Counted from the first letter of the stretch, positions 35,550 to 44,478 are shown. The stretch is 47,832 nucleotides of DNA from Phycisphaerales bacterium (GCA_003162245.1 PMMM01000160.1:1-47832); one strand, 5' to 3'. Notes: generated by a model not told the origin, from the letters alone. Translations and numbers: made by a program.

Positions 35550-36497
35550 ATGACCTTCCATGACGCGGTCTCGCGGGCTCACGTCGTCCTCGCCGAGGGG
35601 GCGGTGATCGAGCGCCTCCGCCGGGACCCGGCCGTGACGCTCGATCCGCACGTGCTCAACCTCGCGCTGCTCAACGACGAAGACGGGCGCCGCCGGCTCG
35701 CGCGCATCTACCGGCAGTACCTCGACATCGGGCAGGCGTACGACCTCCCCATGCTTGTGCTCACGCCGACTTGGCGTACCAATCCAGAACGGGTACGAGC
35801 CGCCGGCTTGGCCGACCGCGACGTCAACGCCGACGCCGCGCGCTTCATGATGGCGGTGCGGTCGTCCTATGGCCCTTACGCCAGCCGCGTTTACGTCGGC
35901 GGCCTGCTCGGGCCGCGCGGCGACGCATACCGACCGGCGGAGGCGCTCGCCACCGACGACGTCTACGCCTTTCACCGTCCGCAGGCCGCGGCGCTGGCCG
36001 CCGCCGGCGTGGACTTCCTCCTGGCGGCGACCCTGCCGGCCGTAACCGAAGCGCTCGGCCTCGCCCGCGCCCTCGCGGCCTGCAACTACCCTTACGTGCT
36101 GAGCTTCATCATCCGCCCCGACGGCACTTGCCTCGACGGCACGCCCCTGCACGAGGCGATCCGCCGGATTGACGGCGAAGCCAAACCGCCGCCGACGGCG
36201 TACTTCGTCAACTGCGTGCACCCGGCCGTCTTCGCCGCCGCGCTCGAAGCCGCCCGCGCGCGGGATCCGCAAGCATGCAAACGAGTGGGGGGGCTTCAGG
36301 CCAACACTTCGCTCCTGAGCCCCGAGGAGCTGGACGGCCGCCCCGACCTCGACAGCGCTTCGCCCGATGACTTTGCGGCCGCGATGCTCGACCTTCACCA
36401 CCGCTTCGGCGTGCGCATCCTCGGCGGCTGCTGCGGCACCGACGACCGCCACATCGCCGCCCTCGCCCGCCAAGTTGCCCCGCTGAGCGACCGGTGA
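35550..36497 (+). CDS. Homocysteine S-methyltransferase family protein
   Basis: The 315-residue protein has the (beta/alpha)8 barrel pattern of homocysteine methyltransferases. Its zinc site is visible: a cysteine in FVNCVHP and the paired cysteines in ILGGCCGTDDRHI. The N-terminal LAEGAVIERL replaces the common DGAMGT motif. It transfers a methyl group from a donor such as S-methylmethionine to homocysteine or a similar thiol; the donor is not evident. The ATG at 35550 is preferred because a TATACT hexamer ends 6 nt before it, which would give a leaderless mRNA. Confidence 0.85.
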   Translation: MTFHDAVSRAHVVLAEGAVIERLRRDPAVTLDPHVLNLALLNDEDGRRRLARIYRQYLDIGQAYDLPMLVLTPTWRTNPERVRAAGLADRDVNADAARFMMAVRSSYGPYASRVYVGGLLGPRGDAYRPAEALATDDVYAFHRPQAAALAAAGVDFLLAATLPAVTEALGLARALAACNYPYVLSFIIRPDGTCLDGTPLHEAIRRIDGEAKPPPTAYFVNCVHPAVFAAALEAARARDPQACKRVGGLQANTSLLSPEELDGRPDLDSASPDDFAAAMLDLHHRFGVRILGGCCGTDDRHIAALARQVAPLSDR

Positions 36498-36578
36498 TGC
36501 TCGCTTCCCACGGCGGTTTCAGAGGAAGCTCGACCCCGGCCGGGAGGGCGAGGCTCGTGCCGAGCCGCGCGGGGGCCG

Positions 36579-39056
36579 CTACTTCGGCGTCGCTGCGTGC
36601 AGCACCAGCCCGCCGACCGCCGGCACGCGTAGATAGAGCTTGTGCTCCTTCGGCTCCACGAGCCCGGTCGCGTTGAACACGCCCTTCCACTTGTTCGGCG
36701 CCGTCAGCGGCAGCGGCACCACGACCTCGCGTTCCGCGTCCGACGCATTCAGCACGACCACAAGCTGCTCGTCGTGATCCGCCCGCAGGAACGCCCACAC
36801 GTCGTTCTCGTCGTCCGTCAGCAGCGTCCGGTACACGCCGGTCTGCAACGCCGGATGCGCGTTCCGCAGCGCGATGATCTGCTGGTAATACGCCAGTTGA
36901 TCCTTCATCACGAAGTTCTCTTCCGGCTTCTCGTACGGCTGGAGGTCCTCCCACAGCATCGGCTTGCGGCCAGTCGGATCGGCCGCGCCCCACATCCCGA
37001 CCTCGTCGCCGTAGTACACCATCGGCGCCCCCAGGTACGTCATCTGCAAGAGCGCCGTCAGCCGCGCCCGCGTGTACTGCGCCGCCGCCGGCTTCGCGTT
37101 GTTGTAGTTCGGCGCATCCCCCTGCACGCGGTTCAGCTCGTTGTACTTGCGGTCCGGGTTCAGCGCCATGGACGCCATGCGGTCCGTGTCGTGGCTGTCC
37201 ATCAGGTTCTGCATGACCAGCGTCGCTTCGAGCGGATACGCCAGCCGCAATTCGCGCAGCCGTCGGTCGATCTCGCTGGGCGTGATCTTCATCTTCTTGT
37301 TGAAGACCCAATCCACCGTGGGCCGGGCAAACTCGTAGTTCATCACCGCGTCGAAGTGCGTCCCGTCCAGCCAGCTATCCGCCCGGTCCCAGATTTCGCC
37401 CGTGATGTACGCGTCCGGCTTCGCCGTTTTGACGACCTGCCGCCACTCGACCCAGAACGGCGCCGCGATCTCGTTCGGCACGTCCAGCCGCCAGCCGTCG
37501 ATGCCGTTCTCCGGCTTCCCGTCCGGCGCCAGCCACCGCCGCGTCACGTTGAAAATGTGCTGCTTCGCCGCCTCACTCGCTAGCCCGGTCTTGCTCTTCT
37601 TGAACACCGGCAATGCGTCGAACCCGAACCACCCCTCGTACTTGAACGGCTCCCACGATGTGATGTTGAACCAGTCGGCGTACTTCGACTTCTTGCCGTT
37701 CCTCTGGACGTCCTGGAACGCCGCGTGCGCCGTCCCGACGTGGTTGAACACGCCGTCGATGATGACCTTGAACCCCTGCGCGTGCGCCGTCTTCACGAAT
37801 TGCAGGAACCGCTTGTCCGTCGCCGTCCACTTCCACGTCGACGGATCGTTGAGGTCCTCGCTTGCGACGACCGCGTCGTAATCCCCGAGCGTCCCGAAGT
37901 GGTCGTCGATGTGCACGTACGTCTCGGCGTTGTACTTGTGGTTGCTCTCCGCCTTGAACATCGGCATCAGGTAGATCGCGTTGACGCCGAGCTGTTTCAG
38001 GTACGGCAGCTTTTCCTCCAACCCGTCCAGGTCTCCGCCGTACTGCCGGTCGAACACGATCCACTTGTAGAACGTCGCGCCCTGCCGCTCCTTCTCGACC
38101 TCAAACGGCGACATCGTGAACCACTCGCTCGTCCACGGCCGCACCGGCTGCCGGTCGTTCGCCGGGTCCCCGTTGCGGAAGCGGTCCACCATGATCTGGT
38201 ACCAGATCGCGTGCTTTGCCCAGTCCGGCGTATGAAAGATGTTCTCGGCTGCCACGGGGACTCCAAAGCTGTCGGGGCCGCTGACACGCGCGGCCCCATC
38301 GGTGAACACGAACGTATAGTGGTATCGACCATCCCCGCCGGCCCCTGGCGGAAGCTCCACCAGCCCCTCCCAAAGCGTGAACAGCGGCCCGCCGTCGATC
38401 GACGCCAACTCGATCGTCGCGCCGCCCTCCACCGCCACCTCGACGCGCTCCACGTCGTGCGCCATCGTCCGCACGCGGCACAGCGCCTGGGTCGGGGCGA
38501 TCCGCTGGAAATACAGCGGCAGCTCGGACTTGTGCTCGACGCCGAGCGCGTCGATCTGCCCGTCGCCGGCCCGCGCCGGACTGTCCTTCAGGTGCGCGAT
38601 CCGCCCCAACCGCAGAATCGAGTTCTTCCCGCCGCGGTTATCGTCCACGCCGTCCGGGTTGTCGGGGTCCGATCGCCACTGGTCGCCGTCGCAGACGAAC
38701 TTGTACAGGTAGGTGCCCGCGGCCAGCTCGACCGTCGCCGTCCAAAACCCCTCGCCATCCGGACCGGTCAGCGGGGCCGCGTGCGGGCTCCACCCGTTGA
38801 ACGTCCCGGCCAGCGTCACGCTCTTCGCCGCGGCCGGCTTGTACCGAAATGTGCACCGCCACACGCCGTCGCGGACCGGCTCGGCCCGCACGGACGGCGG
38901 CAACACGCCGGCCTCGTCCGTAGCCGCCTTCAGCAGTGGTGCCGGCGGCCAATCGGCACCGGCCGCCCACGGTGTGGCGAATAACGCCGCGGCCACCAGG
39001 TACACGATGCGCGCGCGATCGCTCAGGTACGCTTTCGGTCTCTTGCGGATCAACAT
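36579..39056 (-). CDS. Secreted GH13 alpha-amylase/neopullulanase-type enzyme
   Basis: The 825-residue enzyme has a signal peptide (RIVYLVAAALFATPWAAGA), an N-terminal CBM48-like sandwich (AGTFNGWSPHAAPLTGPDGE, GTYLYKFVCDGDQWRSDP), a linker domain and a GH13 barrel. Catalytic residues are D525 (GWRLDVP, nucleophile), E554 (TGEIWDR, acid/base) and D623 (DSHDTDR). The motif order and NHVGT fit cyclomaltodextrinase/neopullulanase-like enzymes that hydrolyse maltodextrins. It is divergent from a sugar ABC transporter, so it probably supplies the transporter's substrate in the periplasm. A TAGAAT lies 8 nt before the ATG, suggesting a very short leader. Frame stays open further upstream, but the text is not protein-like. 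Confidence 0.9.
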   Translation of the reverse strand: MLIRKRPKAYLSDRARIVYLVAAALFATPWAAGADWPPAPLLKAATDEAGVLPPSVRAEPVRDGVWRCTFRYKPAAAKSVTLAGTFNGWSPHAAPLTGPDGEGFWTATVELAAGTYLYKFVCDGDQWRSDPDNPDGVDDNRGGKNSILRLGRIAHLKDSPARAGDGQIDALGVEHKSELPLYFQRIAPTQALCRVRTMAHDVERVEVAVEGGATIELASIDGGPLFTLWEGLVELPPGAGGDGRYHYTFVFTDGAARVSGPDSFGVPVAAENIFHTPDWAKHAIWYQIMVDRFRNGDPANDRQPVRPWTSEWFTMSPFEVEKERQGATFYKWIVFDRQYGGDLDGLEEKLPYLKQLGVNAIYLMPMFKAESNHKYNAETYVHIDDHFGTLGDYDAVVASEDLNDPSTWKWTATDKRFLQFVKTAHAQGFKVIIDGVFNHVGTAHAAFQDVQRNGKKSKYADWFNITSWEPFKYEGWFGFDALPVFKKSKTGLASEAAKQHIFNVTRRWLAPDGKPENGIDGWRLDVPNEIAAPFWVEWRQVVKTAKPDAYITGEIWDRADSWLDGTHFDAVMNYEFARPTVDWVFNKKMKITPSEIDRRLRELRLAYPLEATLVMQNLMDSHDTDRMASMALNPDRKYNELNRVQGDAPNYNNAKPAAAQYTRARLTALLQMTYLGAPMVYYGDEVGMWGAADPTGRKPMLWEDLQPYEKPEENFVMKDQLAYYQQIIALRNAHPALQTGVYRTLLTDDENDVWAFLRADHDEQLVVVLNASDAEREVVVPLPLTAPNKWKGVFNATGLVEPKEHKLYLRVPAVGGLVLHAATPK

Positions 39057-39144
39057 GCTGGCGTATTCTAATGTGCCGGCCGCCATGCGAAAGGCTCCCG
39101 GCCCCTCTGCGTGACCGGCCCGGTCTTGAAGGTGTGACTGCCCT

Positions 39145-41523
39145 ATGTTGCGTGCCGTGGGACGAACGATCGCCCGCCTGCTCCGGCTGGCGCTGGCCGT
39201 CATCGCCACGCTGATTGTGCTCTGGGCGGCGCACCGCGTGGTGACGCGGCCGGGGCGCGAGGCCCGCCAGCGCGGCGACCAAACCGAGCTGCGCATCATG
39301 CACTGGGCTGGTGGGGGGGGACAAAAAGAGGACCAGATCGTCGCCGACCTCATCGCGACCTTCGAAGCCCAGCACCCGCACATCAAGGTCCAGCGGATCA
39401 ACCCCGGCGACGCCGCGTCCTTCTTCACCAAGCTCCAGACGATGATGGCCGCCGGCACGCCGCCCGACGTCTTCTACATGGGCTGGGAGCGCCTCGCCGG
39501 CTTCGCCAGCCAGGACCTGCTCATGCCCATCGAGCCCCTCATCGCCGCCGATGAGCAGGCCGGCCGCACGACGCTGCACCCCGAGGACTTCTACCCCGCG
39601 ACGATCGACTGCTTCCGCTTCGATGGCCGGCAGAGCGGCCGCGGCACGCTCTACGGCATCCCCAAGGACTTTACGACCATCGGCTTTTACTACAACAAGA
39701 ACCTCTTCGACCAGGCCGGCATCCCGTACCCGCCCGACGACTGGACCTGGGACGATTTCATCGCCGCCGCCCGCAAGCTCGCCAAGCTCCCCGGCGTCAC
39801 CGGCGCCGAGTTCATGAACTGGGCCCCGATGGTCCGCGCCTACCTCGCCACCGAGGGCCTGGACGCCTTCTCGTCCGACTTCCGCACGTCCTACCTCCGC
39901 CGCCCCGAGGTCCACGCCGCCCTCGACCGCCTCCGCTCCTGGCGTTTCGACGAGCAGGGCACGCTGACCAGCGGCAAAAGCCAGGTCGCCCAGGGTGAGA
40001 GCGTTTTTCTCACCGGCCAGGTCGGCATGGCGGGTCCGTTCGGCCGCTGGGTCGTGCCAACCTACCGCCTCATCAACGACTTCGATTGGGATTTTGCCCC
40101 GCTGCCGCACGGCAAGGTCAAAGCCAACACGGTCTTCACCGTCTCCTGGTCGATCGCCAAGCACACGCCGCACCCGCAGGAGGCCTGGGAGCTGGTGAAG
40201 TTCCTCTGCGGCCCGGAAGGCCAGGCCCAGGCCGCGCAGCTCGGCCTCGCGATCCCCACGCTGAAGGCCGTCGCGCGCAGCCCCGCATTCCTTGATCCCA
40301 GTCAGAAGCCGACCCGCAACTACGTCTACCTCGATCAGGCGGAGTACGCGCGGGCGCTCGAGTGGCCGCCCGACCCGAAATTCCAGATCCGGATGCAGGA
40401 CCGCCTCGAAGCCGCCCTCCGCACCGGCGCCGTGACGCTCGACACCGCCATCACCCAACTCGAGGCCGACTGGAAGGCCGAATTCAACTCCCCGCTCGCC
40501 CGCACGAACTTCCCGCCGATGCCCTGGTCGCGCGTCACCTGGCTCATCCTGACGCCCGCGGCCGCGCTCGGTCTCATCGCCGGCCTCGCCTGGTGGCGCC
40601 GCCGCCCACGCCGCATGGCCCTTCGCGAAGAGCTGGCCGGCTACGCCTTCGTCAGCCCCTGGCTCATCGGCTTCCTCGCCTTCATGGCCTTCCCCGTCGT
40701 CCTCTCGTTCCTCCTCTCGTGCACAAGATGGTCCGGCGTGTCGCGTCTGGACTTCGCCCAATGGGTCGGCCTCGCCAACTTCCGCCAACTGCTCTTCGAC
40801 CCTCGTTTCGAGAGCACCCTGCGTGTGACCGCCTATTACGCCCTCTTCGCCGTCCCGCTCGGCCAGCTCCTGGCCCTCCTCGGCGCCATGCTGCTCAACC
40901 ACGACATCAAGCTCTCCGGCTTCTTCCGCAGCGCCTGGTATCTGCCGAGCGTCCTCGCCGGCGTCGGCGTCGCGATCCTCTGGCGCTGGGTCTTCGACGG
41001 CGACCACGGCCTCATGAACACCTACCTGCTCGGCCCGCTGCTCCAGCCCTTCCACCTCAAGCCCCCGCACTGGTTCGACAAGGACGCCAAGTGGTTTGGC
41101 CCACCCGCCTACGCCATCATGAGCCTCTGGGCCATCGGCGGAACGATGGTGATTTACCTCGCCGGCCTCAAGGGCATCCCCAAGGAGCTCTACGAAGCCG
41201 CGGCGATCGACGGCGCCCGCCGCTGGCAGCGTTTCCGCCGCGTCACGCTCCCCATGCTCAGCCCCGTCATCTTCTTCAACGTCATCATGGCGATCATCGG
41301 CTCCTTCCAGGTCTTCACGCAGGCGTTCGTAATGACCGCCGGCGGCCCCGGCGACGACACGCGCTTCTACGTGCTCTATCTCTACAACCAGGCGTTCGAA
41401 TATCACGAGATGGGCTACGCGTCGGCCCTGGCCTGGCTCCTGCTCGTCATCATCCTCACGCTGACCCTGCTCGTGATGCGCGTCAGCCGCCGCTTCGTCT
41501 ACTACGAAGCCTTGCGCACGTGA
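39145..41523 (+). CDS. Fused sugar-binding protein and ABC permease (MalF-like)
   Basis: The 792-residue chain joins two transporter parts. After an N-terminal membrane anchor (about 12-30) comes a family-1 solute-binding domain (50-440; TELRIMHWAGGGG, DVFYMGWERLAGF, YGIPKDFTTIGFYYNKNLF, KFLCGPEGQAQAAQLGLAIP). A helix near 465-482 links to a permease domain of six helices (about 515-785) with the EAA loop EAAAIDGARRWQRFRRVTLP near 683, which docks to the ATPase. The tethered binding protein would stay next to its channel. The ATPase is not in view. It precedes the second permease and probably shares an operon with it, now interrupted by a GxxExxY cassette. Confidence 0.9.
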   Translation: MLRAVGRTIARLLRLALAVIATLIVLWAAHRVVTRPGREARQRGDQTELRIMHWAGGGGQKEDQIVADLIATFEAQHPHIKVQRINPGDAASFFTKLQTMMAAGTPPDVFYMGWERLAGFASQDLLMPIEPLIAADEQAGRTTLHPEDFYPATIDCFRFDGRQSGRGTLYGIPKDFTTIGFYYNKNLFDQAGIPYPPDDWTWDDFIAAARKLAKLPGVTGAEFMNWAPMVRAYLATEGLDAFSSDFRTSYLRRPEVHAALDRLRSWRFDEQGTLTSGKSQVAQGESVFLTGQVGMAGPFGRWVVPTYRLINDFDWDFAPLPHGKVKANTVFTVSWSIAKHTPHPQEAWELVKFLCGPEGQAQAAQLGLAIPTLKAVARSPAFLDPSQKPTRNYVYLDQAEYARALEWPPDPKFQIRMQDRLEAALRTGAVTLDTAITQLEADWKAEFNSPLARTNFPPMPWSRVTWLILTPAAALGLIAGLAWWRRRPRRMALREELAGYAFVSPWLIGFLAFMAFPVVLSFLLSCTRWSGVSRLDFAQWVGLANFRQLLFDPRFESTLRVTAYYALFAVPLGQLLALLGAMLLNHDIKLSGFFRSAWYLPSVLAGVGVAILWRWVFDGDHGLMNTYLLGPLLQPFHLKPPHWFDKDAKWFGPPAYAIMSLWAIGGTMVIYLAGLKGIPKELYEAAAIDGARRWQRFRRVTLPMLSPVIFFNVIMAIIGSFQVFTQAFVMTAGGPGDDTRFYVLYLYNQAFEYHEMGYASALAWLLLVIILTLTLLVMRVSRRFVYYEALRT

Positions 41524-41529
41524 AACGCA

Positions 41530-41564
41530 ATATCATCGCGAAGGACGCAGAGGACGCGAAGGAA
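41530..41564 (+). repeat. Left 35-bp terminal inverted repeat
   Basis: It begins ATATCATCGCGAAGGACGCA and ends GAGGACGCGAAGGAA. The reverse complement of 42080-42114 is identical except for T/C at the seventh base. Inside is a degenerate 9-10-bp period of the core AAGGACGC. Confidence 0.9.
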
Positions 41565-41629
41565 GAACAGGCGCTCGAGAAGGTCGATGATGGTCCTGAA
41601 CACGGCGAACACCTGGCGAGCGACGGAAT

Positions 41630-42052
41630 ATGACGCGGAACCTTGAGGGCGAGTTCGACGAACTCTCGCAGCAGGTGATTGGGTGCGCCTTGGAAGTGCA
41701 CACACAATTGGGGCCGGGCCTCCTGGAGTCCGCCTACGAGCAGTGCCTGGCTCATGAGCTGCGGTCGGCAGGGTTGGCCTTCGAGCTCCAGCGCCCGTTG
41801 CCGGTGCCGTACAAGGGAATTCTCCTCGATTGCGGCTACCGGCTCGACCTCGTGGTCGAGAGTCGGTTGATCGTTGAGCTGAAGAGCATCGACGAGTTCC
41901 TGCCGATCCACGAGGCACAATTACTGACGTATTTGAAGCTGGCCCGGATTCCGGTGGGCCTACTGATCAACTTCAATATGGTGCACCTGCGGGACGGCAT
42001 TCGCCGAAAGGTGTTGAACTACCGTCCTGCTGCTGTGTCGCCATCGAGATAA
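41630..42052 (+). CDS. GxxExxY protein, PD-(D/E)XK nuclease-like
   Basis: The 140-residue protein carries the family signature G30-LL-E33-SA-Y36 (GPGLLESAYEQCL) and the core of a PD-(D/E)XK fold: D73 in YRLDLVV and E83-x-K85 in LIVELKS, followed by IHEAQLLTYLK. This is the PDDEXK_3 (PF13366) layout; members are widespread, sporadic and without proven function, and nuclease activity is inferred from the fold. It is the only gene in an inverted-repeat cassette between two transporter genes. The start is ATG at 41630 with no strong ribosome site. Confidence 0.9.
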   Translation: MTRNLEGEFDELSQQVIGCALEVHTQLGPGLLESAYEQCLAHELRSAGLAFELQRPLPVPYKGILLDCGYRLDLVVESRLIVELKSIDEFLPIHEAQLLTYLKLARIPVGLLINFNMVHLRDGIRRKVLNYRPAAVSPSR

Positions 42053-42079
42053 GATCGTGAACGCCGCACAACTTGAGGT

Positions 42080-42114
42080 TTCCTTCGCGTCCTCTGCGTC
42101 CTTCGCGGTGATAT
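42080..42114 (-). repeat. Right 35-bp terminal inverted repeat
   Basis: It mirrors 41530-41564 with one mismatch. Its outer end (CGGTGATAT) lies 3 bp from the ATG of the second permease and supplies whatever ribosome-binding sequence that gene has. Confidence 0.9.
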
Positions 42115-42117
42115 CGC

Positions 42118-42978
42118 ATGCGTGCTAGCCAGAAGATCATCGTCTACGGTCTCCTCACCCTCGGCGCGCTGCTGTTGTTGTTCCCGTTGTGGTGGATGTT
42201 CGTCGTCAGCCTCGCCGAGCCCGGCGCTGCCGCCAAGGCCGCCGTCACCGCCCGCGGCTTTTCGCTCTGGCCCGCCGACCCGCAGTGGCAGAACTACCCC
42301 GCAGCCCTGCAGCAGATCGGCACGCAGCCCTGGGACGGCTTCCTCGACGCCTTCGCCAACACCGTCGTCATCACCGCCCTCTCTGTCATCGGCCAGGTCC
42401 TCTCGTGCAGCTTTGTCGGCTACGCCTTCGCCCGCATCCGTTTCCGCGGCCGCGGCCCGCTGTTCGTCCTGATGCTCGCAACCATGATGCTCCCGTTCCA
42501 GGTCATCATGATCCCCATGTTCATCCTGTTCCGTTCGCTCGGCTGGATCGACACGATCCTCCCGCTGGTCGTCCCGATGTTCCTCGGCAACGCCTTCTAC
42601 ATCTTCATGTTCCGCCAGTTCTTCGCCCAAATCCCCGAAGCTCTGGTCGAGGCCGCGCGCATCGACGGCTGCGGCTACCTGCGCACCTGGTGGAGCATCA
42701 TGCTGCCCCTCTGCCAGCCCGTCATCGCCCTCACCGCGGTGTTCACGTTTATGTTCGTCTGGAACGACTTCCTCGGCCCCCTCATCTACCTCCAGGGCGA
42801 GCAGCAATACACCCTCGCCATCGCCCTCAACTCCTTCCGCAACCAGTACGGCGGCGTGAACCAGGTCCACCTGCTCATGGCGGCCAGCCTCGTCGCCATG
42901 CTCCCGTGCGTGCTGCTGTTCTTCGTCGCCCAGCGCCAGTTCGTCGGCGGCCTGTCGATCGGAGCGGTGAAAGGGTGA
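42118..42978 (+). CDS. Sugar ABC transporter permease (MalG-like)
   Basis: The 286-residue protein has six predicted helices, starting with IIVYGLLTLGALLLLFPLWW, and the EAA loop VEAARIDGCGYLRTWWSIMLPL that contacts the transporter ATPase. Length and layout match the second permease of carbohydrate transporters of the CUT1 type. It pairs with the binding-protein/permease fusion upstream, from which it is separated by the 585-bp cassette. Ribosome-binding sequence is weak (GGTGAT, contributed by the cassette's repeat), so the insertion may have altered its expression. Confidence 0.93.
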   Translation: MRASQKIIVYGLLTLGALLLLFPLWWMFVVSLAEPGAAAKAAVTARGFSLWPADPQWQNYPAALQQIGTQPWDGFLDAFANTVVITALSVIGQVLSCSFVGYAFARIRFRGRGPLFVLMLATMMLPFQVIMIPMFILFRSLGWIDTILPLVVPMFLGNAFYIFMFRQFFAQIPEALVEAARIDGCGYLRTWWSIMLPLCQPVIALTAVFTFMFVWNDFLGPLIYLQGEQQYTLAIALNSFRNQYGGVNQVHLLMAASLVAMLPCVLLFFVAQRQFVGGLSIGAVKG

Positions 42979-43077
42979 CCCCGTGCTTGCGCTTGGCACT
43001 CTGAAAACCGCGGTCTCGCCCCGTGTCGCCGGCTCGTGTACCAACCACCCCGGCAGCGCGCGTTTTCGTCCCCGCCC

Positions 43078-43632
43078 CTACGGCGCCGGAACGAGCGCCT
43101 GATCCGGGACCATCAGCCGGTCGCCCTCCTGGACGCCCAGCCGCGCGAACGTCCCCTGCTTGACCTCCAGCGCGAACAGCGCCGGCTCCACCGAGCTGAA
43201 CGTCTGCCACGTCAACGCCGGCATCTGCCAGATCTTCACGATCGTCCCGTCGAGACGGGCGAACGCGATGTCCAGCGGCGTGATCGTGTTCCGCATCCAG
43301 AAGCCGCGCACCTGCTCGTCGCTGAACACGAACAACATGCCCTGATCGTCGGCGATCTCGGCCGGCTGGACGTACATCAGGCCTTCTTCCTGGACGCCCG
43401 GACGGTTGGGGTCGAATTCCTGCGCGAGCCAGACACGAAACGTGTTGCCGTCGATTGTCACCGTGCTCGTCGGCAGCGTGCCGAGCGAGTACCGCCGCAA
43501 CGCGTCGCTCGAGCGGCCCGCCTGCGCGTTGGTGCCGCCCGGCGAGCCGAAGCACCCGGGCAGCAGCGCGAGCGCGGCCGCCAGGGCCGCCCCCGCAACG
43601 ATCGCGGCACGGTACGCAGTCACTGCCCGCAT
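43078..43632 (-). CDS. DUF192 lipoprotein
   Basis: The 184-residue product has a lipoprotein signal (ALALLPGC, lipobox LPGC) and then a DUF192 domain (about 55-180): EEGLMYVQPAEIADDQGMLF, FWMRNTITPLDIAFARLDG and FALEVKQGTFARLGVQEGD. DUF192 proteins are small periplasmic beta-barrels of unknown function. The ATG at 43632 is placed by the signal peptide. It is divergent from truB with a 75-bp shared promoter region. Confidence 0.87.
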   Translation of the reverse strand: MRAVTAYRAAIVAGAALAAALALLPGCFGSPGGTNAQAGRSSDALRRYSLGTLPTSTVTIDGNTFRVWLAQEFDPNRPGVQEEGLMYVQPAEIADDQGMLFVFSDEQVRGFWMRNTITPLDIAFARLDGTIVKIWQMPALTWQTFSSVEPALFALEVKQGTFARLGVQEGDRLMVPDQALVPAP

Positions 43633-43707
43633 GAAAGCACCTTTGGCGAGACTCGCCTGGCCCGCCGCGGTTAAGATAGGCGAGCGCGGAGGGCGCCGGC
43701 AAGGACC

Positions 43708-44478
43708 ATGGACGGCATCATCAACGTTTACAAGCCGCTCGGTTTGACGAGTGCGCGGACCCTGGACCACGTGCGCCGTATCACCGGGCAGCGGAAGAGC
43801 GGCTACGCCGGCACGCTCGACCCGGCCGCGGAGGGGGTGCTGGTCGTATGCCTCGGGCGGGCGACAAAGCTCGTGGAGTGGCTGTTGGACCAGCCAAAGG
43901 TCTATCGCGCCACCGCCCGGCTTGATCTCGTCAGCCCCGGCTTCGACAGCGAAAAGCCCCCCCAACTCATCGAGGTCGGTATCAGGCCGGGTCGCGCCGA
44001 CGTGGCGGCGGTGCTGACGAGCTTTGAAGGGCGAATCGACCAGGTCCCGCCGGCGCTGAGCGCGGTGAAGGTCGCGGGGCGCGCCGCGTACAGGCTCAGC
44101 CGCGCCGGCCGGCCGCCCATGCTGGCGGCTCGCCCGGTGCACATTTATTGGACCAACCTCTGGCAATACGAGTGGCCGTGCCTTGGCTTCGATGTCGCCT
44201 GCGGGCGGGGGACGTATATCCGGGCGCTCATTCGGGACATCGGCACCCGACTCGGCACCGGCGGCTGCCTTACCGCACTGGTCCGCCAAGCGGTCGGTCC
44301 GTTCCAAGTCCAGCAGAGCTGGTCGCTTGCGCGGCTTGAGGCGGCGGGCGAGCCCAGCGCGTACCTCACGACCCTGGAAACCGCGCGGGCGTTGGTGGCC
44401 GGGCCCGTCGCGGCGATTCCCCCGCGCCCGGCCGGTGGGTCTGATACGCTCGGCCCGGACGGTGCGGCCAGGGGTTGA
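43708..44478 (+). CDS. truB: tRNA pseudouridine(55) synthase TruB
   Basis: The 256-residue protein matches TruB, which makes pseudouridine at position 55 of the tRNA T-loop. The catalytic aspartate lies in GYAGTLDPAAEGVLVV (D38), and further family motifs are the N-terminal GIINVYKPLGLTSA, VPPALSAVKVAGRAAY and CGRGTYIRALIRDIGTRLG. The C-terminal PUA-like domain is short or absent, as in many bacterial copies. The ATG follows AAGGACC. The usual neighbours (rbfA, infB, rpsO) are not next to it. Confidence 0.93.
   Translation: MDGIINVYKPLGLTSARTLDHVRRITGQRKSGYAGTLDPAAEGVLVVCLGRATKLVEWLLDQPKVYRATARLDLVSPGFDSEKPPQLIEVGIRPGRADVAAVLTSFEGRIDQVPPALSAVKVAGRAAYRLSRAGRPPMLAARPVHIYWTNLWQYEWPCLGFDVACGRGTYIRALIRDIGTRLGTGGCLTALVRQAVGPFQVQQSWSLARLEAAGEPSAYLTTLETARALVAGPVAAIPPRPAGGSDTLGPDGAARG

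Larger units (their letters stand above)
41530..42114. mobile_element. 585-bp inverted-repeat cassette carrying a GxxExxY gene
   Basis: The cassette is bounded by 35-bp inverted repeats that differ at one position (see separate entries) and contains a single gene. It begins 6 bp after the stop of the binding-protein/permease fusion and ends 3 bp before the start of the second permease, leaving both intact. No transposase or recombinase is encoded. The obvious candidate for its mobility is the nuclease-like GxxExxY protein itself or an enzyme supplied in trans. No clear target-site duplication is visible. Confidence 0.65.

Noticed and set aside
36208-37311. A 367-codon minus-strand frame
   Set aside because: It overlaps both the methyltransferase and GH13 genes in a different frame and has no recognisable domain.
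38638-41406. A 922-codon open frame on the minus strand
   Set aside because: It is antisense to the transporter fusion and overlaps the GH13 start; its composition (runs of E, G, A, R, V) is that of a GC-rich shadow frame.
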